From Sarcocystis neurona (taxonomy: Eukaryota; Apicomplexa; Conoidasida; Eucoccidiorida; Sarcocystidae): DNA of 64,000 bases. The DNA is taken from assembly GCA_000727475.1 (NCBI GenBank), contig KL647308.1, forward strand, positions 310,001 through 374,000, in the 5' to 3' direction. Below are positions 35,022 to 46,200 of this stretch, one piece after another (positions within the stretch are counted from its first letter, which is position 1; the number at the start of each line of letters is the position of its first letter). Made by a program: the position numbers and the translations under genes. Under the pieces are notes generated by a model, which saw nothing but the letters and a program-made list of their open reading frames with translations, did not search any database and had not been told where the DNA came from.

Positions 35022-35086
35022 CGTTATGAGATCCACGACCTTCGCGTTACGAGATCCACGACCTTCGCGTTATTAGATCCACGACT
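35022..35086. repeat. 23-bp tandem repeat, nearly three copies
   Basis: Units at 35022, 35045 and 35068 (CGTTAYGAGATCCACGACCT type); the third is truncated and has TAG in place of GAG. Confidence 0.93.
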
Positions 35087-37378
35087 AATCTGCGTCGAAA
35101 GGGCCAGGAAGGCTTTACTTTTTTGCGCTTCTTTGACCTACGTGGGTAAGCAGCCTGTATCCGTGTACAGGTGGGACGCGATATTCTCATAGACGACTTA
35201 CGCATTATTCGAAATTTTTTGTAAGATGCGTGCCCACGCGTAGCAGCGGCTCTCATCCAAGTGTGTATCCGCACAAGTGAAACGGCCCTCGTTTGCTAAA
35301 CACGCTGCGGTCTCGAAGCTTTCCCAAGTGCGAACATTCAGCTCTACGATCGAAAACCTTTTGACAGAGCGCTTGTCGTGCGTACATAGGCCTAGTGCGC
35401 CTTGCTTCTGATTCAGCTGACCGCTCACACACCTGAACCTTACACGTGCTTTGTATAGACGGGCTTCTTCGTTTGTGAACATGCGAATTTGTGGAGGGGG
35501 TAATTTACATGCAGCGCAGTTCGTACGACTTTTACAGGTAGATGCACATACAGGTGGCCACCACTACGCGTTGATTGTCATCTGTAGCTGCATGCGTATA
35601 CGTGTGTAAACTACGCAGGTGAGCCAGTGTTATTCGCACGAGTGAAGTCACGTGCACTTGATACACACTTGTAAATTGGAAGCTGATCTACGGAGACTAC
35701 ATAAACGGGAGCACATATGCTGTCACAGAGAAGTAATTTTGTCGAAGAACCGGCCGAATCGTACAATATCAAGCCTATCATAAAGAAGATCAACATTCTT
35801 TATCAAATTCTGGGACTTGTTAAGTTTGACCCATTAGGGGTCTTTGGAGAAGCCGGTTGTACACTTCATCGCACGTGGACTTGAGCAGTTTACTAAACAT
35901 TTGACAGTAGTTTGTACAAATGAGCCTCTCTCGAGATATCCCCTTGAAAGTTCATGATCTCTTGTTGGTCTGAAACCCAACGTTTCCCCCTGCTGCTTTG
36001 ACGACAATGAAAACGACTGAGGAATATTTTTGTCCTAATATTTTCTTGTGGTGCGTTATAGCTCCACATTACAATACTCAGTGGTACACAGAGAAAGAGC
36101 GGGACACATACATAGGGACTACATAGAGTACACATACAGAGAAAAGTATAGATAAGTATCTATACTAGTGCTGTGACAGGCTCCGAGTATGTTCACACGC
36201 AGAGGCACGCAAAGTTTGTTTGAAAGCCACGTACAAGCAAGTAGCAGTTTTCAGGAAAGTCTGTATTTGAATCTTGTCTGATGGCGGCGAGAAGATCAGT
36301 CGTTTTCCAATTACCAGGTACAGGTCCAGACAGGCAAACAAACTACATCGCCCTCCCTTTGGCTACTGTTCCTATAATCTTGTCTACTGACAAACTGTGG
36401 TGCGGGATCAAATCACGCGTGTATGGTAGAGCTGCAGAAACGCATTAGGTGTGCAGTGGATTAATTCAAATGGACAGCTTCGCAGTGGTACCGGAAAGAT
36501 GACCGTGCTTTTGAAGGTCTCTCACTGCGTCGTTGTACGTCCACTGTAAAACTGCTTATTGTGGCTTTCACAGGCTCCCTGGTGCTACTGTTCTGACCGA
36601 AAATGTAGTCCTTTGAAGCGGGTGCTACATGAAATTCGAGAACTTTGTCGTTCTCCTCCAATGTGAAGCAGCTGATCTGTGAACTTCGGCAAGCAGAAAG
36701 TTCAGAGTAAAGTCAGTGCGACCTGGCAAACCGACAACATCTGTGCTATAGAGAAGAGGAAATACCACAGCTACACGCGACATGTATACTTGCTACTTCC
36801 TACGCCGCGATCTTCCAGGTGTCTCGGTAGCAGTTGGGATAGAATCACGTCTTCTCAGCTGCTTGTACTTTCGTCGCTTGACCTTAGGCTATAAAGACAC
36901 CCTTGCTTGCCACAGAGACTCAGTTATAGTCGCTTGTACAAACTATTCCAATTTGTTCGACGCGGTAGCCTCCAGAGACGGAAAGGGTGAACGCATTGCC
37001 ATGAATCAGTTGAAAATGGCGCCTCTAATGACATGTTTTTTACACACATGTGGTACCGAAAGATTACGGACAGGAAAAAGACTCGAGTTTTCTTCCAGAT
37101 TATGTCGCGCTCCCAGCCCTCCCCTTCTCTTTAATTCGCTGTTTCCCCATTGTCACCCGCTACGGCTGCTGAGAGTGACGAAGGCAGATTGTTGTTTTCC
37201 TTGTTGAAAACAAGTGTTAGATTCGAAGATTTGACCCTGTTAGGTAATACATTCGGGAATGATATTTCCTATAAAGGAAAACTGTTCACTGTAGGGGAGA
37301 TGAGTCCTCACTGTCACCGGGCTGGTACAGTTTGCAACAAGTGTGACTATCTGTCCTCCTACTGTCCTGAACGCACCT

Positions 37379-37620
37379 GTTGTTTCAAAAAAGTGCACTA
37401 CTGGTAATGTCGCGGTCGACAGAGACCCCCCCCATTACTGACTGTGTGCTTCTCTCCCCTTTCGTACTGTGTTACATCCAAACACCACGATGATCCAACC
37501 GTTGTTTCAGAAAAGAGCACTACTTGTAGTGTCAGAGTCGACAGATAACCCCCCTTGATACTGAATTTTTGCTTCTCTCCCATTTCGTGATGCCCGCAAA
37601 CATCACGATAAAACACCAAC
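37379..37620. repeat. Diverged tandem duplication of about 121 bp
   Basis: Units 37379-37500 and 37501-37620 both start GTTGTTTCA.AAAAG and share GCACTACT.GTA.TGTC, GTCGACAGA, a C-run, GCTTCTCTCCC.TTTCGT and a CATCAC/CACCACGAT segment, in order and at matching spacing. Confidence 0.9.
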
Positions 37621-39420
37621 TGCAAGATTGTTGGTTCAGCAATCTTGTGCTATTTCAAGTCTTTTTCCTGGCTTTGCTAGGTAATCCTGAGCAAGCAGGG
37701 GGTACGGCATAATCACAGCTCCGTTTACAGTCTGCTTTTACAGAAGATTCGCTGAAACACCCGTGGTGGACGCGGCTTCTTCATTAACGCTTGACGCGCC
37801 TAGAAATGTCTAGACGCACAGGAAAAAAGGGAAATTTCTCCGGGCCATAGTACAGGGTGGGGGTAGGCGAATTACGAACTACAACACCAAATTGTATCAT
37901 CGTGTGTCATGTTGTGCCATGTTGCTCATAGTGCTAACGGGTCGAAAAGTGGTACTCAGCTACGATAAAGGGGCACGTGGTCATGCCTGGTGTTGCAATG
38001 CAGGCAAACAAAGAGGGGAGAGTAGTACACAGCACCACCCATTGCGAGTATGGCAACAGAAGCAGTAAGTAATATCACTAACCGGAACACGATTTATTTG
38101 TTGGGGGGCAGGACCACATTTGCTAGTGCCAGTAGACCCGCACAGATGGATATCTTTCTGTCTCCCCTATCTATGCAGTGTCCGGAATACCGGAGAATCC
38201 GCTCTCTTGATTCCGCGTAACGAGGAAATGGAGCACCGTTGCACGAGTAACTTCTGTAGCTATCTTGTGCGTGGTCGGAAAGCTGAAAAACGCGTCCACC
38301 ACTTGATAGGTGCGGTATGCTCCAAAATAAGACACGTCACACTTTTCAACGCTGCTTGTAGGTCTCCACCTGAGCTCTGTATTTGACCTAATGGTGGGCG
38401 CTTGACGGGTACAGCAGCTGCGTGCGAACGACCTACCAACATCTGGTGTTGGTTTTGAATTTGCATTTCCACTTATTTTCATGTAGTGTACCGTCCTGCA
38501 GGTAGACACGGTAGGTGGCAACCCAGTGTGCTACCGCCTTCAACTATTACATGTTCTGACTGGCAATGCCTTTAACAATTTTAGCGCTACGTTCTGTTCA
38601 GCCAGGTGATACCTCTCGTTTTCACTGTTTGTCCCCCGTGTGTCGTACCCTTTCCAATTCTCATACAGTGCTGGAATCTTGTCTATGCAGCATTCATTCA
38701 GAGGCCATTTGTGAACGTGTAGCACCCGTTTTAGGTTAGCGTTCCTAGGCACAGCACTGGTGTCAGTTGGGGATGTTACGATGCAGAAGCTGCTTTAACT
38801 CTACATTTTAGCAGATAAAACCTGTCCCATTTCATTCCGTGGCTTGCCCTGAAGCACAACATGTAAGTCCGCTCTTCTACTGTTTCATTGGTTGCTTGGT
38901 AATGGTGAACGCTTTGGTTTGTTCTTTTTTAGCGCCGCACGACAAGCGGGTGTAGTGCGGAGTTCTGTCTTGCTGCTGGTTCAAAATGGCATTCACCACC
39001 CTTTTGCTAAACCACTTCGACCCTGACCCACAGTGCCTATCAGTGCAGCATTGGTACTAGTCAGGTATACCTCGCAAAAGTATGCGCACGAAGTTGTTGT
39101 ACGTATGCAAATTTACACACACAGATATATGTGTACGTATGTGGTGGCTGTCACGACTCAAACGCAGTATGTTTATACATCACCAGGGGGGGATGCAATA
39201 TGATTCGTACCATTAGCACAAATGCGTACGTAAAAAGCACAGCGACACGTCTGTTACACACAGGCCCTGTGTAGAGCAGGCGGGTGCACACCGGGCACGC
39301 CATGTAATAACACAAACATCCCTGGCTACCAAACCTTTCTATCAGAAAGAATTTTTCTGTCTTCTTCGCCGCCGTAGAAGGTTCTATATCTTTAATTAAT
39401 TTGACCAATCCCCTTCCGTA

Positions 39421-40330
39421 AAAAGTGCTTCCTCCATGCGGAGGTCTTCTCTCCCGCCTTATTGTGTCTCTGGTGTGCCTGTCTCGCTTCGCTCTTCCGC
39501 ACGCATTTCACATATTTTCCACTATCGTCCCTGCCCCAGTCTACCCAGTTCTCTTCACTCATTCTCCTATTCTGCACTGTGTCCTGTTCTACCTGTTTCT
39601 CGTCCAATTAACACCTATTCCTTCCTCTACTCTCTCGACCTCAACTCTTCACGGTAGATAGGGGGGTGCTGTATGTGTGCGTGAACAGCATCTCCCCCTT
39701 TTCGGCCGATGTAACGATACGCGGGGAGTACACAAGTTTGCGACTTAACACGTTTCCCCCTTCGACGCGCTGCAGAGAATGAACTAAAGAGGACTGCCTC
39801 TTGTTCGATGAAAAAGTCTCTTCTTTATTCGTTTTCAGCCGGTTCATTGCTGCGCCGAAGACTTACTTGTCTTCATCGTCCAAAGGATGGTATATTTTTA
39901 GGAATCTGTGTTTCACTCGGGAGAAGACCCGCTGTTTCCGTGTTTTCTCTCCTCTGCGCCCTTCTCAGAGAATGAATGATTTGTTCCACCGTTTTCACCG
40001 CCCCAGCTGCGTGTTGGTTTGTCTGCTGTTCACCGTGTGCGTCAGAAAAAGCGTATGTAACGGCCCCCTTTAAGACATCCGAATGTGTGTTCTGCAGCAA
40101 CGGTGAGCCTTCTGCTGCCAATCCGCGTCCCCCGCTTCCAGCGGCAAGGATCGTTTGTTCCAAGCAAACTTCCACTTACAAAAAAAGTACCCAACATGTC
40201 AGAATTTCCTCTCTTGCACTTCCTGTTGTTTTAGAAGGCGCACTGATGAACTGCCGTCTTCCATGATATCCCTTCCAATATCTGTTTCCTTGTTCGTCTG
40301 CGTAGAAAGGAGGTATCCTGTCAGCAGTAT
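39421..40330 (+). other. Pyrimidine-rich plus-strand block
   Basis: C/T-rich on the plus strand (for example 39440-39660), with no domain in the frames it leaves open. By the strand bias seen in known introns here, it could be transcribed rightward, perhaps as a 5' leader or an unrecognised gene. Confidence 0.3.
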
Positions 40331-41015
40331 GTCCGTATTAAAGACTGTAGGTGGTGTTATCTCTCTGGCTCTCCCGTGTGTGTACGCATCTCTATATCAA
40401 GTCCAGACTAATTCCTGACACTACACTTGTCGTGCTGGATCCTCTTAGCACCTGTCTGTCTCTTTCTCTGCGTGTGCGTACTGTGTCTCCGCTTACTCTG
40501 GAGAATTGTTGCCGGAAGTGGACACAGTGAACATGTGGTCATGGGTAGATGCACGGTTATGTACGCACGCGCGTACATGTGGGTGTCGGTGTACACTAGA
40601 GACTGCACAAGGTAATCGTAGGTGTACACTCGTGTATATAAACAGGTGAATTCATACATATATATACATATATATGTGTATATTCGCGTACGTACGAATG
40701 TATATATACGTGTATGTATGTTTCATTATGACGTGTGTACCTTCCTGTCTTCTGTTCACGTATGCCCGTTTCTCGGTGTGTATGAATGTGTGTGTGTGTG
40801 TGTGCTTCCTTACTGCAGCGGCTCATCCTTCTCTTCCCCTCTGTTCGCTCCTTTTCCAAAAGATGACGTTAGTAGGTGTTCGAGACTCTACAACTCATTT
40901 TCGCCAGGCCTGGTTCCCTTCTCCGGTTGTCCTCCTGCTAGTCCTTTTCCCCTTGACGTAGGCTGTGCAAAACTCTCTCCACTGCGCACGCTTGTTTACC
41001 TCTCCGTGTGTGTGT

Positions 41016-41215
41016 GTGTATATGTATGTATGTATGCATGTATGTATGTATGTATATATGTATGTATGTATGTATGTACGTATGTATGTATGTGTGTATG
41101 TATGTATGTATGTTTGTATGTTTGTATGCATGTATGTATGTGTGTATGTATGTATGTATGTTTGTATACATATATGTTTGTGTATGTGTATGTGTGTGTG
41201 TGTGTATGTGTATGT
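41016..41215. repeat. (TATG)n/(TG)n microsatellite array
   Basis: About 200 bp of TATG repeats with TGTG, TATA and TTTG variants. It opens spurious frames on both strands (Met-Tyr-Val-Cys on plus, His-Thr-Tyr-Ile on minus). Confidence 0.97.
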
Positions 41216-41849
41216 GTGCAGCTGTCCGCAGTGGAAGTGTGTTGATTCACGCGTAGCGCGGCCTTTCATGCCCAGGAAGACGAAGGCAGCCGATAGTTGC
41301 GTATGTTGAAGAGAATGCGCCGTGATGCACCAAGCGAAAGCGGTTGCTTGAGAAAATGCCGTTTGAAATAGGAGCCTCAGTTGCTGACATGTTTCGCGAT
41401 GAAAGCTTTATCAAACCTCAGTATCCCGCGTGGCTAGGACACCGTTAAGGGCCCTGCGTACGAAACAAGTGAAAGAAGGAACGGCTTGAGCAGGTGAGGA
41501 CGGCTCGTCAAGAAGGAATGAACACGACACAGTTCCCTGAGGGTCCCGCGGAGAACGTTGACCGAAATTTGGACGCAGCACCGGCTCCTCCTCGTTCTCA
41601 CGAAGATTATCTCTCATAGAAGTGATAACTCAGCAGCAGTTTTCTGACGCTACCGGAGAGGATTTTTTCGTACATGGAAAAGGGCGTGGTCAAGCGGGCG
41701 CACGTCGAAAACGTATCAGACACATCCCACAAACAAGCGGAGACGTCGGTGTGGGAACGCACTGCGAAAGTCAAAACAAGTCATCCACGAATCCAGCTGC
41801 TGCGGCAACAGTCATGCAAATGGAAGAAAAGGATAAGACGAAATGAATG

Positions 41850-42330
41850 CGCATATGCTCCTGGCGAGTCAGAGTCCTCCTCAAGGCTTCCGTGCTTCCT
41901 CGTTGTCTGGTATATCTCTTCACGAGAATTGACGAACCTTCCACTGTCTCAAGCGGCCCTCAGTCCCTGCGTTCAACGAACAGTCATCCCACTATAATTC
42001 CTTCCAGCCCTTCCCTGCGTCTTGCCAGGCCTCCCTCAGCGAAAGCTTCCTCGGAAGACGCTTTATTCATTCACTCGCTTCCTCGTTGCTCCGTCCCGTA
42101 CCTCCGTTTGAGTCCTCTACAGCACCGTTTCCGCCTTATGGCGCCCTGCTGCTGCTCGCTTTCTGCAGTTCCCGCCGTGATCCTTACCACTTCTTCCTCC
42201 ACATTTCTTCACGCCTCCCTCAGGTGCCGCCGCATCTCCGGCGAGAAGCCCTTCCCGCTTCGACGGCGTGTCAACACGTTTGTGGCGCCTGCCTGCCTCC
42301 ACGTCCCAAGTGACTGCGTAGGCATCTCGT
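41850..42330 (+). other. Pyrimidine-rich plus-strand block upstream of LPD
   Basis: C/T-rich on the plus strand, about 1 kb before the LPD start and on the same sense strand. It could be a 5' UTR exon or intron of LPD. No coding evidence. Confidence 0.3.
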
Positions 42331-43293
42331 GTCGAAGGCGTTCTAGGCAGTGGAGAAAAAAGTCGACTTGTAGTTTGCAGACAAACGCACGTACGCCGCT
42401 CGTATAATTTTGATGCACAAGCGAGTCCACGTATACAGGAGTGGGTGCGTCCCTACCGAAATCTGTTTTCCACTGCAAGTGTTCGCCCCGGCAGCGCTTT
42501 AAATGTTCAGAGGTCTAGGGAATATGCTTGTGCGCTTTTACAGAGCGGAATTCCTGGTCATGTGTCACTCGTGCCCTCTGTAGACTTAAAACCGCGAACT
42601 GGTAGCCACATAGACTACGCGTAACTATTGTGGAAGTTCCCCACAGATGTGCACTCAGGGCTTTGTTGTTGTTCCATGTGCGTGTACGTTTGAGTACATA
42701 GATAGCCAGGCGTAAAGACATACTTTTACTTGTAGGCGAAGAAACTACACGAACGTATCTACTTGCAAACCTCTTTAGTATATCTCGTATATCTAGGCAT
42801 GCAAATGCGAATGTGTATGCCCACAGCTACGTATTAATCGGTAAAACGTGCCGTTTTCTTGTGTACGTGAAATCCCCTGCTTCCGTCCTTGCTTCAGTAG
42901 GATGTGTGACAGCTGAAACACACAGTCTCAGATATGGCTTGTGACTCTTTGGTGGGGAGCGTAGGGCGTTCGAGCCCTCGGCGAGCCCCAGCAGCGACGA
43001 ACGTGCTCTCTTCTTCCGTCGCCCGCGACAGCACTTCTGAAGGCAGGGAAAAATTCTTCCCCTCAAAGACATTCTCGACAGCAAGGAAAAGAAGTTTTTC
43101 TGCAGGAGGAGGATTTTCAACGTGTCACACGTCTTCTGCGAAGAAGCAATGCTTTCTTGATGGCACAAAGGCGACATACTGCGCTTGTGACCCTTTTGCA
43201 GAGAAGCGCCTTCACCTCTTCGCTATCTTGTTTGGTAACACAAGTGTCGTTGCACAGCGGGTTCCCTTTCTATTCCTACGTAAAGGTGGTCGG

Positions 43294-46200
43294 ATGCCCT
43301 TTTTTCGTCACGGTCTGCAGCGCGTCTCTGGCGTCCTGCTGCTGAGTTTCGTGTTCCTCCTCGCTCTATCCGGCGCGCCGAGTCACTGTCTCGTCTCTCG
43401 CGCTGGTAGTTCTCAACAGCCTCTGTGTGCTTCCCTCTCTGCAGAAAGAGGTTTTACTGCGGGGAACGATCCGCCACGGGCTAGGTTGCAGAATGCAGCA
43501 GCGCGACTCTTATTCCTGGCTCCGCCGTCTACTATGCCTGAAAGGACAGCAACAGAGAAAAGAGCAACATCTTCACGTGAGAGATTGCCGGCCTTCCTGG
43601 GCGCCTCCCCCGTCTCTTCCCACGCGTTCTTCAACAGCTCTAAACAAAACAGCACGCCCACGTCTGCTGTCGCGTCTCCTCCTCGTACTGCTGGTGCTGC
43701 GAATCCTGCTGTGTCTCCTGCTGCTTTCGCTACTGCTCCTCTCAGTACCTCGACGGCAGCAGCGCCTTCAAGGAAGTCGAGCTCCGTCTCATCTCCCTCG
43801 TCCGCAGCGCCCACCGAGACTGCTGCTGCAGCAACAGTTCCAACTTTCGCCTCCACCGCGGCCTCGGCGCAGCTGCGAAGCAGCGGCAGCAGCGCCTCAC
43901 TTCCGGAGTTCGACGTAGTGATAGTCGGGCTAGGAGTGGGAGGCCACGCAGCTGCCTTGCACGCAGCAGCCCTCGGCCTGCGCACAGCAGTAGTCACTGG
44001 CGGAGACCCGGGCGGCACCTGCGTGAACCGCGGTTGCGTACCGAGCAAGGCTCTCCTTGCAATTGCAAAGAAGGTGAAAAGTTTGCGTAATAAAAAATTG
44101 CTTACGCAAATGGGAATTCACCTGCAGGGGCCTGGTGTGGAAGTAGACCCCGCTCAGGTTGCGCAGCACGCTAAGGGAGTCGTAGAGAAGGTAGGCTAGA
44201 CGAAACGGCTACATAGACACTTACATACATATATAATATATGCGTAAACGAACTTCCGTACGTCTGAGTACATAATCAGTGTAAGTAATGTGGACATATT
44301 TAGCAGTTCTTGATGTTTTGTCCTCCTCTCTTATGAGGGTAATCATCAACGCATAGGGGACTCTGCTAGAAATAGCCGTGTTTGCGTCTTGCTGAGGACA
44401 GACACCTACACCTGTAAACCTGCCACACCACATTAGACATATATATATATATATACATATATATAGCTTTTTTGTGTACTCGAATGTGCCAGTCTACGTG
44501 GAAAGGTCGAAGGCAGATACGGTGCAGCTTACACACATATACGAACATTTCGATTAGACATATCGTCTTGCAAACGAAGGCAGTTTCTTGAGGCTCGGTG
44601 CTGTCTGGAGGTTTTAAGGTCCACATGGTTGAGTGTAACCCAGCGCAACTACGCCCACACACGTGTACAACGTGTGTGTACGCGCATAGCCTATATCTGC
44701 ATCTATATAGCTGTACACGTATATAGATACATTTATATATATGTATGTCTCCATGCCTTTGTAAAGATACAAGCAATTGCACGCGCGTTTCCAACACACG
44801 TGCAGCATGTGTGTGTGTGTACATATATTTTATATATATATATGTATGTGTAGATGTGTATTCGTATATGATGTAAATATCCTGACGTGTGTATCGAGGT
44901 CCACGTCTTCTGTCTCTGCAGGAGGCGTGTGTATACATCCGTGTGCATTTACGTCAAGTGCAATTTTAGGCGCGTCTCGTATGGTGCTTAGCATGGATAT
45001 GCCCAAACGCACCTTGCACATAATTCGTATTCGCACAGCCCCTCTCACTACAGAAGTATGCTAAACTATATGCTTGGACGTGGGTTTACATATGCATGTA
45101 TGTGTGTTTAAATATGCGCGAGGCTTGTGTTTCAATTTTCTTTCGTCCGCGGTGAGTCTTGCCGTTTTTCCTTCCCTTCAGGTTCGCGGAGGTCTCGTTC
45201 GGTCTCTGGCTGCTCACGGCATCACTTCCTTTGAAGCCCGCGGCGTGCTGAACGGCCGTGCAGACCGCGTGTATCTCCAGTCCGTCTCTCCCACTTCGTC
45301 TTGTGCTTCTTCCTCCTCCGGTTCTTTGTCCCCTGCTGATCCCCTTCCCGAGTACATAACGGCTCGCAACGTGCTGCTGGCGCCTGGCTCTACGCCCTTT
45401 GTGCCTCGCGGCGTCGAGTTAGATGAGAAAGACCATCGGGTGATGACAAGCGACGCATGCGTGACATTGCCGTGGCTGCCGTCCAGCGTTTGCATAGTGG
45501 GAGCGGGATATATCGGACTCGAATTTATGGATGTCTTCTCTTCCCTCGGATCCGAAGTAACTCTCGTCGATTCTGGCCCTCGCGTGCTGCCTGGCGTAGA
45601 TGCGGAAATCGCGAAGGCAGCAGAGCGCCTGCTGCTGCAGCAGTTCAAGGAGCGACCGGTGACCCTGTACCGGGACGCCCTCGCCAGCAGCGTGAAAACC
45701 CTGCCCCCGCAGCAGCAGCGGCGGAGCAGTGGCGGCAGCTGCAACCAGCCACCACTAGTAGAGGTGCAGCTTGTGGATGTGAAGACGAAAGAGAAAACGA
45801 AGACCCTGTACACGGATGCATGCCTCATTGCCACTGGGAGAATTCCAAACACGCAGGTAAACAAGTGTGCACGTCGTTGGGCAGGTGTAACAAGAGACAG
45901 CGCCAGGGAAGAAAAGATAGTGGGGAGGGAACAGACTTGGGAAAAAATTCACGAAGGACGCCGAAAGCTGCAAGAGACAGACGCGCAGCAAGGGGAGAGC
46001 ACGGCGACAACCCCACACGAGAGAGACGTGGGAGAGTCAAAACCCCAACAGGTCGTGCTGTCCAAAGAGAGACTCACGTACAAACACAGAGGATAAGACT
46101 ACGAATTTTTCAGACGGGCCAGGTGTCGTCTGTACTTCCGTGGACCACGGAAACTGTAGATACCTCACCCAGAGCGTAGATACTCGTCGTCTCAATTCGA

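Larger units (their letters stand above)
32359..43293. other. 10.9-kb region between NOB1 and LPD without a supportable gene
   Basis: This is the upstream space of two divergent genes. No frame shows a recognisable domain. The short open frames at 33393-33704 (plus) and 38540-38752 (minus) look protein-like but match nothing I recognise. It contains tandem duplications, a large TATG array and two pyrimidine-rich blocks (listed separately). An in-frame ATG at 42934 extends the LPD frame upstream by 120 codons. Confidence 0.65.

Noticed and set aside
35022..35086. CRISPR-like short repeats
   Set aside because: The repeats are directly adjacent with no spacers, and the genome is eukaryotic with spliced genes.
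38540..38752. Protein-like minus-strand frame considered as a retroelement fragment
   Set aside because: Only about 70 codons long, with no catalytic motif or flanking repeat to support it.
40996..41269. Long open frames of Tyr/Val/Cys or His/Thr/Tyr repeats on both strands
   Set aside because: They are direct translations of the TATG/TG microsatellite, open in several frames on both strands.
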